Shown: piece after piece, positions 52,744 to 61,775 of the stretch | Layout: every line of letters begins with the position of its first letter | How positions within the stretch are numbered: the stretch's first letter is position 1 | Source: Halorhabdus sp. BNX81 | Lineage (GTDB): Archaea; Halobacteriota; Halobacteria; Halobacteriales; Haloarculaceae | Length of the DNA: 64,000 nucleotides | NCBI RefSeq assembly: GCF_029229925.1 | Contig: NZ_CP107254.1 | Coordinates: 2,542,001 to 2,606,000 of the forward strand | Direction of reading: 5' to 3' | Notes under the pieces: model-generated | Databases searched by the model: none | What the model was told of the DNA's origin: nothing | The model's input: the letters and a program-made list of their open reading frames with translations, nothing else | Translations under genes and position numbers: made by a program

Positions 52744-53879
52744 CTGCATCACAACCATCAACACCAGTCGACGCACAGCCCCAGACGACCGGCACAGCCG
52801 AAACAGCCGGCGAAAACCGCACGGCAGTCCTCGAACTCGACGGCGTCACCCGGACGTTCGGCACGGAAACTGCCGTCGACGAGCTGAGCCTGACGGTTCA
52901 AGACGGCGAACTGCTCACGCTGTTGGGGCCGTCGGGCTGTGGGAAAACGACGACCCTCCGGTTGCTCGCGGGACTCGACGAACCCGACGCCGGCGCGATC
53001 CGGGTCGCCGGGGATCGCGTCGCGGGCGAAGGCACGTTCGTCAAGCCCGAAAACCGCGACGTGGGCCTGGTCTTCCAGGAGTTCGCGCTGTTTCCCCACC
53101 TCACCGTGGGCGAGAACGTCGCCTTCGGCATTCAACAGCGACCGCAGGACGAGATCGACGAGCGGGTGGCCGACCTGCTCGAACTCGTCGGCCTCGGGGA
53201 CTACGAGAACGCCAGCCCGGAGGACCTCTCGGGCGGCCAGCGCCAGCGGGTCGCACTCGCGCGCTCGCTCGCCCCCGAACCCGACGTGCTCCTGCTCGAC
53301 GAACCCTTCTCGAACCTCGACGTCGGCCTGCGCGAGGAGATGCGCCGGGAGGTCCGCCGGATCATCAAGGAGACCGGCGTCACCGCCGTCTCCGTCACCC
53401 ACGACCAGGAGGAGGCGCTCTCGATCAGCGACCGCGTGGCCGTCATCGACGGCGGGCAAATCGAGCAGATCGGCCGCCCGGAGGTCGTCTTCCAGCAACC
53501 AGAATCGCGCTTCGTCGCCGAGTTCCTCGGCCAGGCCGGGTTCGTCTCCGGGACCCTTGCCGAGGGCTGTGTCGACACGCCGCTGGGCTGTCTCGACGCC
53601 GACCGGATCGAGGGCCTCGACACCGAATACGAGGGAGCCGATGTTGACGTGCTCGTTCGACCCGACGACATCCGGGCCGTGCCGGCCGATCCGGCGGGCA
53701 CCAACGGTCGGATCGTCGATCGGCAGTACACCGGCCCCTCGTTCGTCTACACCGTCGAACTCGACTCCGGGGCCATCCTGCACTGTGAGCACAACCACGC
53801 CGAGGAACTCGGGATGGACAAGCGCGTCCGGGTCCGCCTGGCGACCGACCACCCCCTGGCCTGGTTTCCCGCCGAGTGA
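52740..53879 (+). CDS. iron ABC transporter ATP-binding protein
   Basis: 379 residues, GTG start. Walker A GPSGCGKTT, Q-loop VFQEFALFPHL, signature LSGGQRQRVALARSL, Walker B VLLLDEPFSNLD, H-loop SVTHDQEEAL; a C-terminal TOBE-like domain (DVLVRPDDIRAV) follows as in FbpC/PotA-type ATPases. It powers the permease encoded immediately upstream. Its stop overlaps the next start (TGATG), so the ArnT-like gene is in the same transcript. Confidence 0.94.
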   Translation: MTASQPSTPVDAQPQTTGTAETAGENRTAVLELDGVTRTFGTETAVDELSLTVQDGELLTLLGPSGCGKTTTLRLLAGLDEPDAGAIRVAGDRVAGEGTFVKPENRDVGLVFQEFALFPHLTVGENVAFGIQQRPQDEIDERVADLLELVGLGDYENASPEDLSGGQRQRVALARSLAPEPDVLLLDEPFSNLDVGLREEMRREVRRIIKETGVTAVSVTHDQEEALSISDRVAVIDGGQIEQIGRPEVVFQQPESRFVAEFLGQAGFVSGTLAEGCVDTPLGCLDADRIEGLDTEYEGADVDVLVRPDDIRAVPADPAGTNGRIVDRQYTGPSFVYTVELDSGAILHCEHNHAEELGMDKRVRVRLATDHPLAWFPAE

Positions 53880-55891
53880 TGGACCGACGCCGCTTTCGCC
53901 TCGCGACGCTCACGATCGCAATCGCCGGCGCACTCGCCGTCTGGCTCGTCTCGACGAACCTCTTTCCATACCATTCACTGAATCACGACGAGGGCGTCTA
54001 CCTCCAGCAGGCCGCGATGCTGCTGGAGGGCAAACTCACCCTCACCCCGCCCGTCGAGGGCGTCTTCCGGCCGTGGTTCTTCGTCGAGAGCGAGGGGTTC
54101 TACCCGAAGTACAACCCAGTCCCCGCCGGGCTGTTCGCCCTCGGGGAACTGCTCGGGGGCTATCGGCTGGCACTGCCCACCATCGCGGCCGGGATCCTCG
54201 CGGGCGTCGCGGGTGTTGTAAGCGAAGTGTTCGACCGCCGAACTGGACTCCTTGCAGCTGTTTTCGTGCTCGCCTCGCCGCTCTTCCTCCTCGATACCGC
54301 AACCTTCCTGCCGTACGCGCCGACGACGCTGCTGAATCTGGCCTTCGCCTACGGGTACCTTCGGGCAGACCGGACCGGCGACTGGCGGTGGGCAGCGGCG
54401 GCAGGTGCGGCGATCGGCCTCGCCTTTTTCGCCCGACCGTACACCGCGGTCCTCTTCGCCGCGCCGTTCGTGGCTCACGCGCTGTGGACGCTCGCCCGGG
54501 ACTGGTGGACGGCGATCCCCCGGCAGGCGGCGACCGCCGCGCTGGGGCTGGTCGGCGTCGGACTAACCCTCGCGTACAACGCCGCCGTCACCGGCTCACC
54601 CCTGACGTTCCCCTACGAGGCGTTCGCGCCGCTGGACGGCCTCGGGTTCGGACACCGCGAACTCCTCAACCACGGCGTCGAATACACGCCCGGGCTTGCA
54701 CTGCAGGCCAACTGGAACGTCCTCGCGACGTTCGTCGACCGCTGGATCGCCGGCGGGATCGTCGGCGCGGCGCTCGCGGTCGCCGGACTCGGCGTGGCGG
54801 CCCGGCGAGGGCTGGACGCCAGGCAAGCCACCCTGGCAGCCGTCGGCGTCTCCGTCCCGCTCGGAAACCTCTACTTCTGGGGGAACTACAACCTGCTCGG
54901 CGACCTCGACGCGGCCGGCGACGGCCTGATCGCCTCGCTGGGTCCGTACTACCACTTCGACCTGCTGGTCCCGACGGCCGCCTTCGGGGCCGTCGCCGCC
55001 CTGGCCACCGTCGACACCCTCCGGGACGCCCTCGGGGCACGCTTCGAGCGCCGAACGGCGTTGGCAGCCCTCGCCGCGATCACCCTCGTGAGTACGCTCG
55101 TCCTCGGCGGGATCACGGCCGGTGGGGCCGCCGCACCCGTCGAGCGCAACGCCGACGTGACCGACACCTACGAACTGACCTACGCGCCGTTCGAGCCCGA
55201 ACCACCGGCCAACGCCGTCGTGCTGACGCCGACGCCGTACGGCCCCTGGCTCAACCACCCCTTCCAGGCGCTGCGGAACGATCCGGGCTACGACGGCCGG
55301 ACCGTCTACGCGATGGACGGTCGTCCGTTCGCGATCAGCGAGGCGTTCCCCGACCGCGATCTCTACCGGTTCGGCTTTCGGGGCGTCTGGGATCCACTCG
55401 GCGATTCGCCGGAAGCCGCCCGACTCCAGCGCGTCCAGGAGCGCTCGGGCGAATCCGTCACGCTAAACGCCAGCGTCGGCCTCCCCGAGCGCGTCACGAG
55501 CGCGACAGTCACCGTCGAGACCGACGACGGCACGGCCCACTACGTCCCGAGAGAGACTGGCGACGAGCTGCAGTTCCGGCTCGTTATCGGCGACACCGTC
55601 CGAGCGGTCGGCCTCCTCGAAGCCGGCAGCGAGGAACAGCCTGCGATCGACGGACGTGAGGCGGTCGACGTGACGGTCTTCGCTGACGACGGGGTGGGCG
55701 GGTTCGAATACCGGCTGTCGGTTCCAGTCGAAGCCGGGGGCGGGCAGGTGCGCGCGCTGACCCCCCGCGTCGAATACTGCTTCGACGCCCAGGCGTGTGG
55801 CGGCGCGGCGACGTACGTGCCCGAAGAATCGCCGGACGGCGTCTTCGTCCGGACAGAACTGCGAGCGACGAACGAGACACAGGAGCCCTGA
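53879..55891 (+). CDS. ArnT/PMT-like membrane glycosyltransferase
   Basis: About 670 residues from ATG 53879. The N-terminal loop after the first membrane segment has HSLNHDEGVYLQQA, the acidic motif of GT39/GT83-type dolichyl-sugar transferases; about ten membrane segments follow to residue 420, then a soluble beta-rich domain with Cys pair (YCFDAQACGG). It probably transfers a sugar from a lipid carrier to a surface acceptor. Its coupling to the iron transporter operon is unusual. Confidence 0.72.
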   Translation: MDRRRFRLATLTIAIAGALAVWLVSTNLFPYHSLNHDEGVYLQQAAMLLEGKLTLTPPVEGVFRPWFFVESEGFYPKYNPVPAGLFALGELLGGYRLALPTIAAGILAGVAGVVSEVFDRRTGLLAAVFVLASPLFLLDTATFLPYAPTTLLNLAFAYGYLRADRTGDWRWAAAAGAAIGLAFFARPYTAVLFAAPFVAHALWTLARDWWTAIPRQAATAALGLVGVGLTLAYNAAVTGSPLTFPYEAFAPLDGLGFGHRELLNHGVEYTPGLALQANWNVLATFVDRWIAGGIVGAALAVAGLGVAARRGLDARQATLAAVGVSVPLGNLYFWGNYNLLGDLDAAGDGLIASLGPYYHFDLLVPTAAFGAVAALATVDTLRDALGARFERRTALAALAAITLVSTLVLGGITAGGAAAPVERNADVTDTYELTYAPFEPEPPANAVVLTPTPYGPWLNHPFQALRNDPGYDGRTVYAMDGRPFAISEAFPDRDLYRFGFRGVWDPLGDSPEAARLQRVQERSGESVTLNASVGLPERVTSATVTVETDDGTAHYVPRETGDELQFRLVIGDTVRAVGLLEAGSEEQPAIDGREAVDVTVFADDGVGGFEYRLSVPVEAGGGQVRALTPRVEYCFDAQACGGAATYVPEESPDGVFVRTELRATNETQEP

Positions 55892-55894
55892 TCC

Positions 55895-56434
55895 ATGAGC
55901 CACGAACTCACCAGACGGGACGCGATCGCGGCGCTGTCGGCCGTCGGGGCGTCGCTGGCCGGCTGCGTCGCCCCCGCGACAGACGGCGAGGGCACCGAGA
56001 CGGACCGACCGCTCACCGACCACGACCGCGAGACGCTTTCGGCCGCCGCCGAGGTGCTCTACCCCGACGATGTGAGCGAGATCGAGCCGTTCGTCGCACG
56101 CTACGCCGGCGGCCGGACGGCCGACCGCCCCGAACACGCCGAGGGGATCGCCGACGCCGTGGCCTACCTCGACGAGTACTGTCAGGCGTGGTTCGAGAGC
56201 GACTTCGCGGCGCTGTCGCCCGACGAGCGCGACGAGGCACTCCGGCGGATGGGGGCCGAGAAGGCCGATTCCGATCCGAATGGGGAGGACACCGAACGCC
56301 TGCGCTATTTCGTGATCAACGACCTGTTGCTCGCGCTGTACGCCTCACCGACCGGCGGCGAGTTGGTCGGGATCGAGAATCCCCCGGGTCACCCGGGCGG
56401 ACTCGCGAGTTATCAGCGGGGGCCGGAGTCGTGA
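55895..56434 (+). CDS. gluconate 2-dehydrogenase subunit 3-like protein
   Basis: 179 residues. An N-terminal Tat-type motif (TRRDAIAALSAVGASLAGC) precedes the helical domain DHDRETLSAAAEVLYPDDVS ... RRMGAEKADSD ... GELVGIENPPGHPGGLASY, which is the small-subunit pattern of membrane gluconate/sugar dehydrogenases. It overlaps the GMC oxidoreductase gene by GTGA and is probably needed for its export through the Tat system. Confidence 0.82.
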   Translation: MSHELTRRDAIAALSAVGASLAGCVAPATDGEGTETDRPLTDHDRETLSAAAEVLYPDDVSEIEPFVARYAGGRTADRPEHAEGIADAVAYLDEYCQAWFESDFAALSPDERDEALRRMGAEKADSDPNGEDTERLRYFVINDLLLALYASPTGGELVGIENPPGHPGGLASYQRGPES

Positions 56435-58068
56435 GCGCCGATCGCACGCCGAGCGACGGGGTTGCCGTCTGCGTGATCGGGGCAGGACCGGCCGGCGCGC
56501 TGATCGCCCATCGACTGGCCGCCGGTGGCCACGAAGTGACCGTTTTGGAGGCTGGCCCGCGATTCGACCCCGAGCAGCGAATCGAACAGATGGAGGACGC
56601 CCTGCGCCCGGCCCACGGCCGGCCCGATATCTGGGGGATGGGCGGGGAGCGCGACGCCTTCACGTCGAGCGGCGATCGGCACTATCCGCTGAACCACACC
56701 CGGGTGAAGGGCGTCGGCGGGTCGACGCTGCACTGGCAAGGCATGGTGATGCGGCTCCACGAACGCGACTTCGCGGTCGCGTCGCGGGACGGCGTCGCCG
56801 CCGACTGGCCGATCGAGTACGACGACCTCCGGCCGTACTACGCGGCGGCGGAGCGAGCACTCGGCGTCGCCGGCGCGAGCGACAACCCCTTCGAACCGCC
56901 ACGCGAGGATCCCCATCCGATGCCGGCGTTCGACCCCTCACACAGCGACTCGATCTTCGCCGAGGCCTGTGAGGCCCTGGGAATTACCACTCACTCGGTT
57001 CCCAACGCCCGCAACTCCGAACGGTATGACGATCGATCGGCCTGCGTGGGATATGGCACCTGCCAGCCTGTCTGTCCCTCCGGCGCGAAGTACGACGCCA
57101 CGAGCCACGTCGAGAAGGCTGAGGACGCGGGCGCGCGAGTGATCGACCGTGTCCCGGTCCAGCGCCTCGAACACGACGACGCGGGCGAGCGGGTCACGGC
57201 CGCGGTCTACGCCACGCCCGATGGCGAGACGCACCGCCAGGAGGCGCGGGAGTTCGTCCTCGCCGCCGGCGGCGTCGAGACGCCCCGACTCCTCCTGCTG
57301 TCGGAGTCACCGCAGTACCCCGACGGCCTGGCGAATTCGAGCGGGGTCGTGGGTCGGTACTTCCACGAGCACCTGTTTGCGGGCACGAGCGGCGTGATCG
57401 ACCGGGAGACCCGCCAGCACCACGTCGGGTTCAACACCACCGAGTCCCACCAGTTCTACGACGAGCCGGCGGCCGGAACGGACCGGGGAATCCCTGCGGC
57501 TGACGCCGGCGCGGACGATCTCGGGCCGATCAAGCTCGAATTCCGCAACTACGGCGGCCCCTCACCCGTTGGAGTTGCACTGTCCGACGGCGGGTGGGGC
57601 GACGAACTTCGTGATCGGATCAGTGACACGTACGGCAGCCACCTCACGGTGGGAGCCCTGGTCGAGCAAACGCCGCGCCGGGAGAACCGCGTAACGCTCG
57701 ACCCCTCGCGGACCGACGACCACGGCAATCCCGTCCCGGAGATTCACTGGGGGCTGGACGATCGCACCCGGCGGACGCTCCGGCGAGCCAACGCGATCCA
57801 GGAAGCCATTCTTGATGAACTCGACGCGGAGATCACCTGGCAGATCGGCCCCGAGAATACCGGGCCGGCGTTCCATCACATGGGCACGACGCGGATGGGA
57901 ACCGATCCGGACGGGAGCGTCGTCGACGCCCGAGGGCAAACTCACGACCTCGCGAACTGCTGGATCGCAGGGTCCAGCGTCTTCCCGACCGGCGGCGCGA
58001 TGAACCCGACGCTAACCATCGCCGCGCTGTCGTTGCGGGCAGCCGATCACGTCGAAAAGCGGCTGTGA
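56431..58068 (+). CDS. GMC-family FAD oxidoreductase
   Basis: 545 residues, GTG 56431 in overlap with the small subunit. FAD motif VCVIGAGPAGALIAHRLA, GMC stretch VKGVGGSTLHWQGMVMR, a Cys pair CVGYGTCQPVCPSGAKYD, and C-terminal HHMGTTRMGTDPDGSVVD with SSVFPTGGAMNPTLTIAAL. It is the large subunit of a sugar or polyol dehydrogenase passing electrons to the respiratory chain. No cytochrome subunit is seen here. Confidence 0.88.
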   Translation: MSADRTPSDGVAVCVIGAGPAGALIAHRLAAGGHEVTVLEAGPRFDPEQRIEQMEDALRPAHGRPDIWGMGGERDAFTSSGDRHYPLNHTRVKGVGGSTLHWQGMVMRLHERDFAVASRDGVAADWPIEYDDLRPYYAAAERALGVAGASDNPFEPPREDPHPMPAFDPSHSDSIFAEACEALGITTHSVPNARNSERYDDRSACVGYGTCQPVCPSGAKYDATSHVEKAEDAGARVIDRVPVQRLEHDDAGERVTAAVYATPDGETHRQEAREFVLAAGGVETPRLLLLSESPQYPDGLANSSGVVGRYFHEHLFAGTSGVIDRETRQHHVGFNTTESHQFYDEPAAGTDRGIPAADAGADDLGPIKLEFRNYGGPSPVGVALSDGGWGDELRDRISDTYGSHLTVGALVEQTPRRENRVTLDPSRTDDHGNPVPEIHWGLDDRTRRTLRRANAIQEAILDELDAEITWQIGPENTGPAFHHMGTTRMGTDPDGSVVDARGQTHDLANCWIAGSSVFPTGGAMNPTLTIAALSLRAADHVEKRL

Positions 58069-58085
58069 CGTGATGGGTGACGGAG

Positions 58086-59126
58086 TCAGTGCACGTCGAC
58101 GCCGGTGATCTCGAAGCGTGCCCCGCCGGCCTCGCTGTCGGTCACGCGGACGTCCCAGCCGTGGGCCTCGGCGATCCCCTCGACGATCATGAGACCGAAT
58201 CCCGTCCCACCCTCGGAGGTCGAGTACCCCATCTCGAACACCTGCTCGCGGTCGTCGGCGGAGATGCCGGGGCCGTCGTCCGCCACGTAGAACCCGTCGG
58301 CGAGGTCGCCGAGCGTGATCGTCACGGCTGCCCCGCCGTGCTCGATCGAGTTTCTGAGGAGGTTGCTGAGGAGTTCCTGCAGGCGACTCCCGTCGGCACG
58401 GACGGTCGCGTCAGTGTCGACGATCACGGCCGCGTCGGCCGTGTCGACGTTCTCCCTGCAGCCCTCGGCGACGACGTCGAGGCGGACGGTCGACAGGTCA
58501 TCGATGGTCCGGCCCTGCTGGGCCAGCGTCAGGAGGTCCTCGATCAGGGCCTCCATCCGATCGAGCGCCCGCGAGGCGGTCTCGAGGTGGTCGTTGTCGG
58601 CCTCGTCCCGCAGGATGTTCACCCGGGCGTGGGCAACGTTGAGCGGGTTCCGCAGATCGTGGGAGACGACGCTGGTGAACTCCTCTAAGCGCTCGTTCTG
58701 GAGGCGAAGCTGGGCTTCCTGCCGGTGTCGCTCGACCGCGTAGCGCAGCGACCGGGCGAGATCGTCCGCGTCGAGATCGTCCTTCAGCAGGTAGTCCTGG
58801 GCCCCGCGTTGGATCGCCGTGACGGCGGTCTCCCGATCGTCCAGGCCGGTGAGCACGACGATCGGAACGCGTGGGTCCTCGTCCTGGACGGTCCCAAGCG
58901 TCGCCAGCCCGGTGCTCTCGGGCAACCCTAGATCGAGAAACAGGATGTCGTGTCGGCCCGTTTCGATCGCCCGGAGCCCCTCGGCGAGCGTCTCCTCGTG
59001 TTCGAGGGTGACGTCGCCGACGATGTCGGCCACGTGGGATTCGTTGAGATGGTGCTCGACGAGGCGGGCGTCGCCGGGATTGTCCTCGATCAACAGGACG
59101 TCGATCGATGTGCCTGCGTCGGGCAT
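58086..59126 (-). CDS. hybrid response regulator-histidine kinase
   Basis: 346 residues. An N-terminal receiver (acid pocket IEDNPGD, phosphoacceptor Asp about 65 in ILFLDLGLPES, Lys in DYLLKDD) is followed by a HisKA domain with His about 156 (SVVSHDLRNPLN) and a HATPase domain (LLRNSIEHGG, DDGPGIS, GTGFGLMIVEGIAEAHG). It is soluble, so its input must come by phosphotransfer to the receiver or through partners. It is the third gene of a signalling group on the minus strand. Confidence 0.92.
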   Translation of the reverse strand: MPDAGTSIDVLLIEDNPGDARLVEHHLNESHVADIVGDVTLEHEETLAEGLRAIETGRHDILFLDLGLPESTGLATLGTVQDEDPRVPIVVLTGLDDRETAVTAIQRGAQDYLLKDDLDADDLARSLRYAVERHRQEAQLRLQNERLEEFTSVVSHDLRNPLNVAHARVNILRDEADNDHLETASRALDRMEALIEDLLTLAQQGRTIDDLSTVRLDVVAEGCRENVDTADAAVIVDTDATVRADGSRLQELLSNLLRNSIEHGGAAVTITLGDLADGFYVADDGPGISADDREQVFEMGYSTSEGGTGFGLMIVEGIAEAHGWDVRVTDSEAGGARFEITGVDVH

Positions 59127-59129
59127 GGG

Positions 59130-59570
59130 TCACTTCGGTGGCATCTTGACGACTGATAGCCAGAACTCCTCTAAGCTCCTGACGACGTCCATGAACCCCG
59201 AGTAATCGACGGGCTTGCTCAGGTAGGCGTTGGCCTGCAGGTCGTATGATTTCACGATGTCCGACTCGGCTTCGGAACTCGTGAGCACGATCACGGGGAT
59301 CCGGCGCAGTTCCGGGTCGTCGTTGATCTCTTCGAGGACGTCCCAACCATCTTTTTTCGGCATGTTGAGGTCGAGCAACACCAGATCAGGTCGCGTCTTC
59401 TCGGCGTACTCGCCGCGCTGGTTGAGGAAGTCCATCGCCTCGGCACCGTCTTCGACGACGTGGAGATTGTTGAGGATGTTCCCCTCCTCGAAGGCCTTCT
59501 GGGTGAGTTTGGCGTCCCCCGGGTTGTCCTCCGCGAGGAGGATCTCGACCGGCTGGCCGGTCTCACTCAT
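59130..59570 (-). CDS. stand-alone response regulator
   Basis: 146 residues from ATG 59570. Receiver fold with ILLAEDNPGDAKL, phosphoacceptor Asp about 67 in LVLLDLNMPKKDGWDVL, SS in VLTSSEAE and Lys in AYLSKPVDY. It is similar to Rcp-type regulators linked to phytochrome-like or PAS kinases. The start overlaps the upstream kinase stop by 8 bp, so the two are coupled. Confidence 0.92.
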   Translation of the reverse strand: MSETGQPVEILLAEDNPGDAKLTQKAFEEGNILNNLHVVEDGAEAMDFLNQRGEYAEKTRPDLVLLDLNMPKKDGWDVLEEINDDPELRRIPVIVLTSSEAESDIVKSYDLQANAYLSKPVDYSGFMDVVRSLEEFWLSVVKMPPK

Positions 59571-60720
59571 GGTCGACACCCTCCGATTCGGCGACGTTCA
59601 GTCCCTTGGGGATGGTGAATTTGAACGCCGCGCCTTCTCCCTGCTCGGATTCGATCCAGATCTCGCCGCCGTGGCGTTGCACGATCCGGCGGGTGATCGC
59701 CAGCCCGATCCCGGTGTTGCCGGCCTCGGCGTTCGCCCCTTGCCTGAAGATCTCGAAGACGTCGTCCTGTTCGTCGGCCGGGATCCCCGGCCCGTTGTCC
59801 GAGACGGCGAACTCGTAGGCGTCCGGGCGGTCGGTGGCCGTCACGTCGATCCGTGGGGTTCCGTCCTTCTCGGCGTGCTCCACGGCATTTTTGACGAGGT
59901 TCTGGAAGACCTGGCCGAGCTGGTCGCGGTCGGCGCTGACGGTCGGCAGGTCCCCGACCGTGATCTCGGCGCTGTGGTCGGCGATCAGCAGTTCCAGGTC
60001 CTGGCGGGCGCTTTCGAACACCTCGGCGGCGTCGACCTCGTCGAACTCCTCGGCCTGGGTGTGGACGCGGGAGTACTCCAGCAGCGAGTTGATCATCCGC
60101 TTCATCCGCTTTGCGCCGTTGACGGCGAATTCCATGTACTCCTCGGCCTCGTCGTCGAACTGGTCGCCGTATTCCCGTTCGAGCAGGTCGACGTAGCTCG
60201 ACACCATTCGCAGTGGTTCCTGAAGGTCGTGAGAAGCGATGTAGGCAAACTCCCGGAGGCTCTCGTTAGATTTCTCCAGGGCCTCCCGGTGGTGTTCGAG
60301 TTCCCGCTGGTATTCCTTCCGGCGGGTGATGTCGCGGGTGTACCCGGCGAGAGCGGTCACTTCGCCCGCTTCGTCGACCACCGGTTTGCCCTGGACCCAG
60401 ACCCAGGTCCCGTAGTCCTCGGCCGGATCGACGCGAAACTCCAGATCGGTCGACTCGCCGGCGGACAATTGTTCCATCCCGTCGGCGACCCGTTCTCGGT
60501 CGTCGGGATGGACCGCGTCGAGAAAGCTCGTCGGGTCCGCCTCGAGGGACGCCACCGGCTCACCGAAAATATCCTCGTACGTCGAATTGGCGAAGATGAC
60601 GTTCTCCCAGTCCGGGGTGAACATCCACAGAGAGTCGTCCGTGTACTCCGTCAGCTGTAAGAGAAGGTCCAGATCATCCGGGACCACACGGTTCTCGTCG
60701 TCAGTTCGAGCACTGTTCAT
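59563..60720 (-). CDS. PAS-domain sensor histidine kinase
   Basis: 385 residues from ATG 60720. A PAS/PAC domain (about 20-138; SLWMFTPDWENVIFANSTYE ... GYTRDITRRKEYQREL) is joined by a coiled coil to HisKA with His about 164 (FAYIASHDLQEPLRMVSSYV) and HATPase (NLVKNAVEHAE, DNGPGIPADEQ, GNTGIGLAITRRIVQRHGG). It is cytosolic and senses an unknown signal, possibly redox or light through the PAS pocket. It is divergent from the heliorhodopsin gene with 205 bp between starts. Confidence 0.93.
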   Translation of the reverse strand: MNSARTDDENRVVPDDLDLLLQLTEYTDDSLWMFTPDWENVIFANSTYEDIFGEPVASLEADPTSFLDAVHPDDRERVADGMEQLSAGESTDLEFRVDPAEDYGTWVWVQGKPVVDEAGEVTALAGYTRDITRRKEYQRELEHHREALEKSNESLREFAYIASHDLQEPLRMVSSYVDLLEREYGDQFDDEAEEYMEFAVNGAKRMKRMINSLLEYSRVHTQAEEFDEVDAAEVFESARQDLELLIADHSAEITVGDLPTVSADRDQLGQVFQNLVKNAVEHAEKDGTPRIDVTATDRPDAYEFAVSDNGPGIPADEQDDVFEIFRQGANAEAGNTGIGLAITRRIVQRHGGEIWIESEQGEGAAFKFTIPKGLNVAESEGVDHE

Positions 60721-60925
60721 TATATGTGATGGGGAGAAACGTGGACTTGAGTGTCCCCCTCGACGAATCAGAATTGATAACCTCCCCAGGGAAGCTATCG
60801 GCGACGACTCGTCAGATCTCACCAGCCGAATCAGGCCTCCCCTGGCACGTGCCGGGATTTCCTGGCCGGCACAGAGACCGGACAGTCGGGCAAAGAATGA
60901 TTATAATCCGCTGAGAAGCACGATC

Positions 60926-61702
60926 ATGGCTACATCAGACGCCAGCGACTGGAATCTTCGACGGTTCAACGCGGCGATGGCCGTCCTGCACTTCGTCCAG
61001 GGCGCGCTGATGGTCTACCTGAGCTCCTCCCGGGAGTGGACGATCACAGCCGTCTACCAGGAGTTCGATACGACCACCGAGACACTCTCGCCCGTTATGG
61101 AGTCGATCGGGACCATCGAACTCGCGTATCTGGCCGCCGGGTTCCTGTTCATCTCCGCGATCGCACACGCATTGATTTCGACGGTGCTGTACGATCGGTA
61201 CGTCGCCTATCTGGAGCAGGGGATGAACCCCTACAGATGGTACGAGTACGCCGTCAGCGCGTCGCTGATGATCGTCCTGATCGCGATGCTCGCCGGGGTC
61301 TGGGATCTGGGCACGCTGATCGCGCTGTTCGGCCTGGTCGCCGTGATGAACCTCTGTGGGCTGGTGATGGAACGCCACAACCGACTGACCGGGGAAACGG
61401 ACTGGAGCGCCTTCGTCGTCGGTTCGCTGGCCGGGATCGTCCCCTGGATCGCGATTGCCGTCACCATCATCGGCACCTTCACTTTCGGCGAGGGGAGCCC
61501 GCCGGACTTCGTGATCGTGATCTACGTCTCACTCTTTGTCCTGTTCAACCTCTTTGCGATCAACATGCTGTTGCAGTACCGGGGCGTCTGGAAGTGGAAA
61601 GACTACCTCTTCGGCGAAGTCGGCTACATCGTCTTGAGTCTCGTCGCGAAGTCACTGCTGGCCTGGCAGGTGTACTTCGGCGCGCTGAACTCGCCGGTGT
61701 AG
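60926..61702 (+). CDS. heliorhodopsin
   Basis: 258 residues with seven membrane segments. Segment 7 reads LSLVAKSLLAWQVYFG with the retinal Schiff-base Lys at 242; segment 3 reads YRWYEYAVSASLMIVLIAML with the counterion Glu at 107. Both positions agree with known heliorhodopsins (Glu107/Lys241 in the founding member), and the type 1 rhodopsin DxxxxK signature is absent. It is a light-sensing membrane protein without ion pumping in most cases. The divergent kinase/response-regulator cluster is a plausible signalling partner. Confidence 0.93.
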   Translation: MATSDASDWNLRRFNAAMAVLHFVQGALMVYLSSSREWTITAVYQEFDTTTETLSPVMESIGTIELAYLAAGFLFISAIAHALISTVLYDRYVAYLEQGMNPYRWYEYAVSASLMIVLIAMLAGVWDLGTLIALFGLVAVMNLCGLVMERHNRLTGETDWSAFVVGSLAGIVPWIAIAVTIIGTFTFGEGSPPDFVIVIYVSLFVLFNLFAINMLLQYRGVWKWKDYLFGEVGYIVLSLVAKSLLAWQVYFGALNSPV

Positions 61703-61728
61703 CGGACGGTTCGCTAACGAACTCCTTC

Positions 61729-61744
61729 TTTAGGCAAACCTAAA
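61729..61744. promoter_or_regulatory. iron-box-like palindrome upstream of GT2 gene
   Basis: TTTAGGCAAACCTAAA, identical over 16 bp to the site at 49927-49942, lies 31 bp before ATG 61776. It is also just after the heliorhodopsin stop. Confidence 0.68.
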
Positions 61745-61775
61745 GCTCAAGTGTTCCCGGACGAACAGTGGCGTA

